NCBI GenBank assembly: GCA_005503165.1
Contig: SCNT01000009.1
Span: 1 to 64,000, forward strand
Reading direction: 5' to 3'
Length of the DNA: 64,000 nucleotides
Source of the DNA: Sphingomonadaceae bacterium 3R27E2-A
GTDB taxonomy: Bacteria > Pseudomonadota > Alphaproteobacteria > Sphingomonadales > Sphingomonadaceae
Part shown: positions 63,636 through 64,000 of the stretch, piece by piece
How the letters are laid out: each line of letters begins with the position of its first letter
Position numbering within the stretch: position 1 is the stretch's first letter
The notes under the pieces: model-generated
Databases searched by the model: none
Told to the model about the DNA's origin: nothing
What the model saw: only the letters and a program-made list of their open reading frames with translations
Program-made: the position numbers and the translations under genes

Positions 63636-64000
63636 CCACAAGAGGCCGCTGCCCATCTATCACCAGGAGCGCTTGCGTCCCCGCCGCCGCCCAACAGCGA
63701 GCGGACCTCGGGCACATAAGCATCGATGGCGCTGCCGATGGGTCCGAACGAGCGCGCGTCGCTCGATCAGGCAGCGCTTCGCTTGTTCTTCTTCGTTATG
63801 CTCGGAATTTGAATCGTACGACCTGGCGTGGGGCGGCCGGCTCGGAATCCCGAGCATCGTCGACGAACTATACTGTTGCCAGTGCCCATCGGATGGAACT
63901 TTCTGGCCGTTTCAATCACTCTTGCACCGCATCAGCGTTTTGCATATGGTGCATCGCATTGTCCTTAGTGCGCGAATCTGCCAAAGATAATCGCAGGTCG
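63636..64000. other. Region at right edge without recognised gene
   Basis: About 365 bp after the transposase remnant. Frames on both strands are short or Arg-rich and match nothing I know. The sequence becomes AT-richer towards the end (63860-63990). A further gene or element may begin beyond the window. Confidence 0.35.

Noticed and set aside
63660-63857. Minus-strand frame at the right edge as a gene
   Set aside because: Short, Arg-rich, no ribosome site and no resemblance to a known protein.
1-64000. tRNA, rRNA or CRISPR arrays
   Set aside because: No cloverleaf-forming sequence with a TTCRA loop and no regularly spaced repeats were noticed; a tRNAscan-SE and CRISPR search would settle this.

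Overview
The window is GC-rich DNA from a sphingomonad-type alphaproteobacterium (Sphingopyxis, Sphingobium or Novosphingobium-like). Supporting signs are five TonB-dependent receptors of the catabolic and TonB_Xanth_Caul types, many GntR regulators, GGGAGAG-type ribosome binding sites, densely overlapping genes, and a plasmid/ICE module of strawberry-notch, DUF7007 and ParB genes. No rRNA, tRNA or CRISPR was recognised. The content is accessory: mobile-element backbone followed by three catabolic islands.

Layout. (1) 1-7.4 kb, minus strand: backbone operon with a large ParB-like protein, two unknown small proteins, another unknown, a DUF7007 protein and a strawberry-notch methyltransferase/helicase. 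The last gene is cut off at about position 140 by a near-perfect palindrome and foreign DNA. (2) 7.85-11.9 kb: an OmpR/EnvZ-type two-component system, divergent from an exported Gly/Ser-rich repeat protein, an EF-hand protein and a fatty-acid hydroxylase. (3) 12-37.6 kb: a large ester/amide-cleaving catabolic island. It holds two TauD-like dioxygenases, two beta-lactamase-fold hydrolases, a PHB-depolymerase-family esterase, two hotdog thioesterases, an acyl-CoA ligase, two TonB receptors, two type-B carboxylesterases, a DUF1254/DUF1214 protein, a degenerate M28-like protein, an MFS transporter, an enoyl-CoA hydratase and two GntR regulators, one of them a tandem fusion. Four intergenic copies of the palindrome TGTCRATWATYGACA and two copies of ATTATCGATAAT suggest two regulons. 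(4) 38-55 kb: an alginate-utilisation locus with PL6 and PL17 lyases, MFS transporter, SDR reductase (candidate DEH reductase), SGNH/CE12 acetylesterase, two TonB receptors, an alpha/beta hydrolase, a GntR regulator, an FAH-family hydratase and a KDG kinase. (5) 55.6-63.4 kb: a third set with a TonB receptor and alpha/beta hydrolase divergent from a TetR regulator, then GntR, a class III CoA-transferase and a DMT exporter. It ends at an IS3-like transposase remnant.

How the genes may work together. In the alginate locus the receptors would import oligomers. PL6 and PL17 would depolymerise them in the periplasm to unsaturated monomer, the MFS carrier would bring this in, and the SDR and kinase would convert DEH to KDG and KDPG. 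The KDPG aldolase is not in the window. In the 12-37.6 kb island, several exported esterases plus ligase, hydratase and thioesterases fit outer-membrane uptake of an ester- or amide-linked hydrophobic compound, release of its acyl part and CoA-dependent breakdown. The substrate cannot be read from sequence. All family calls come from motif recognition, not from searches.
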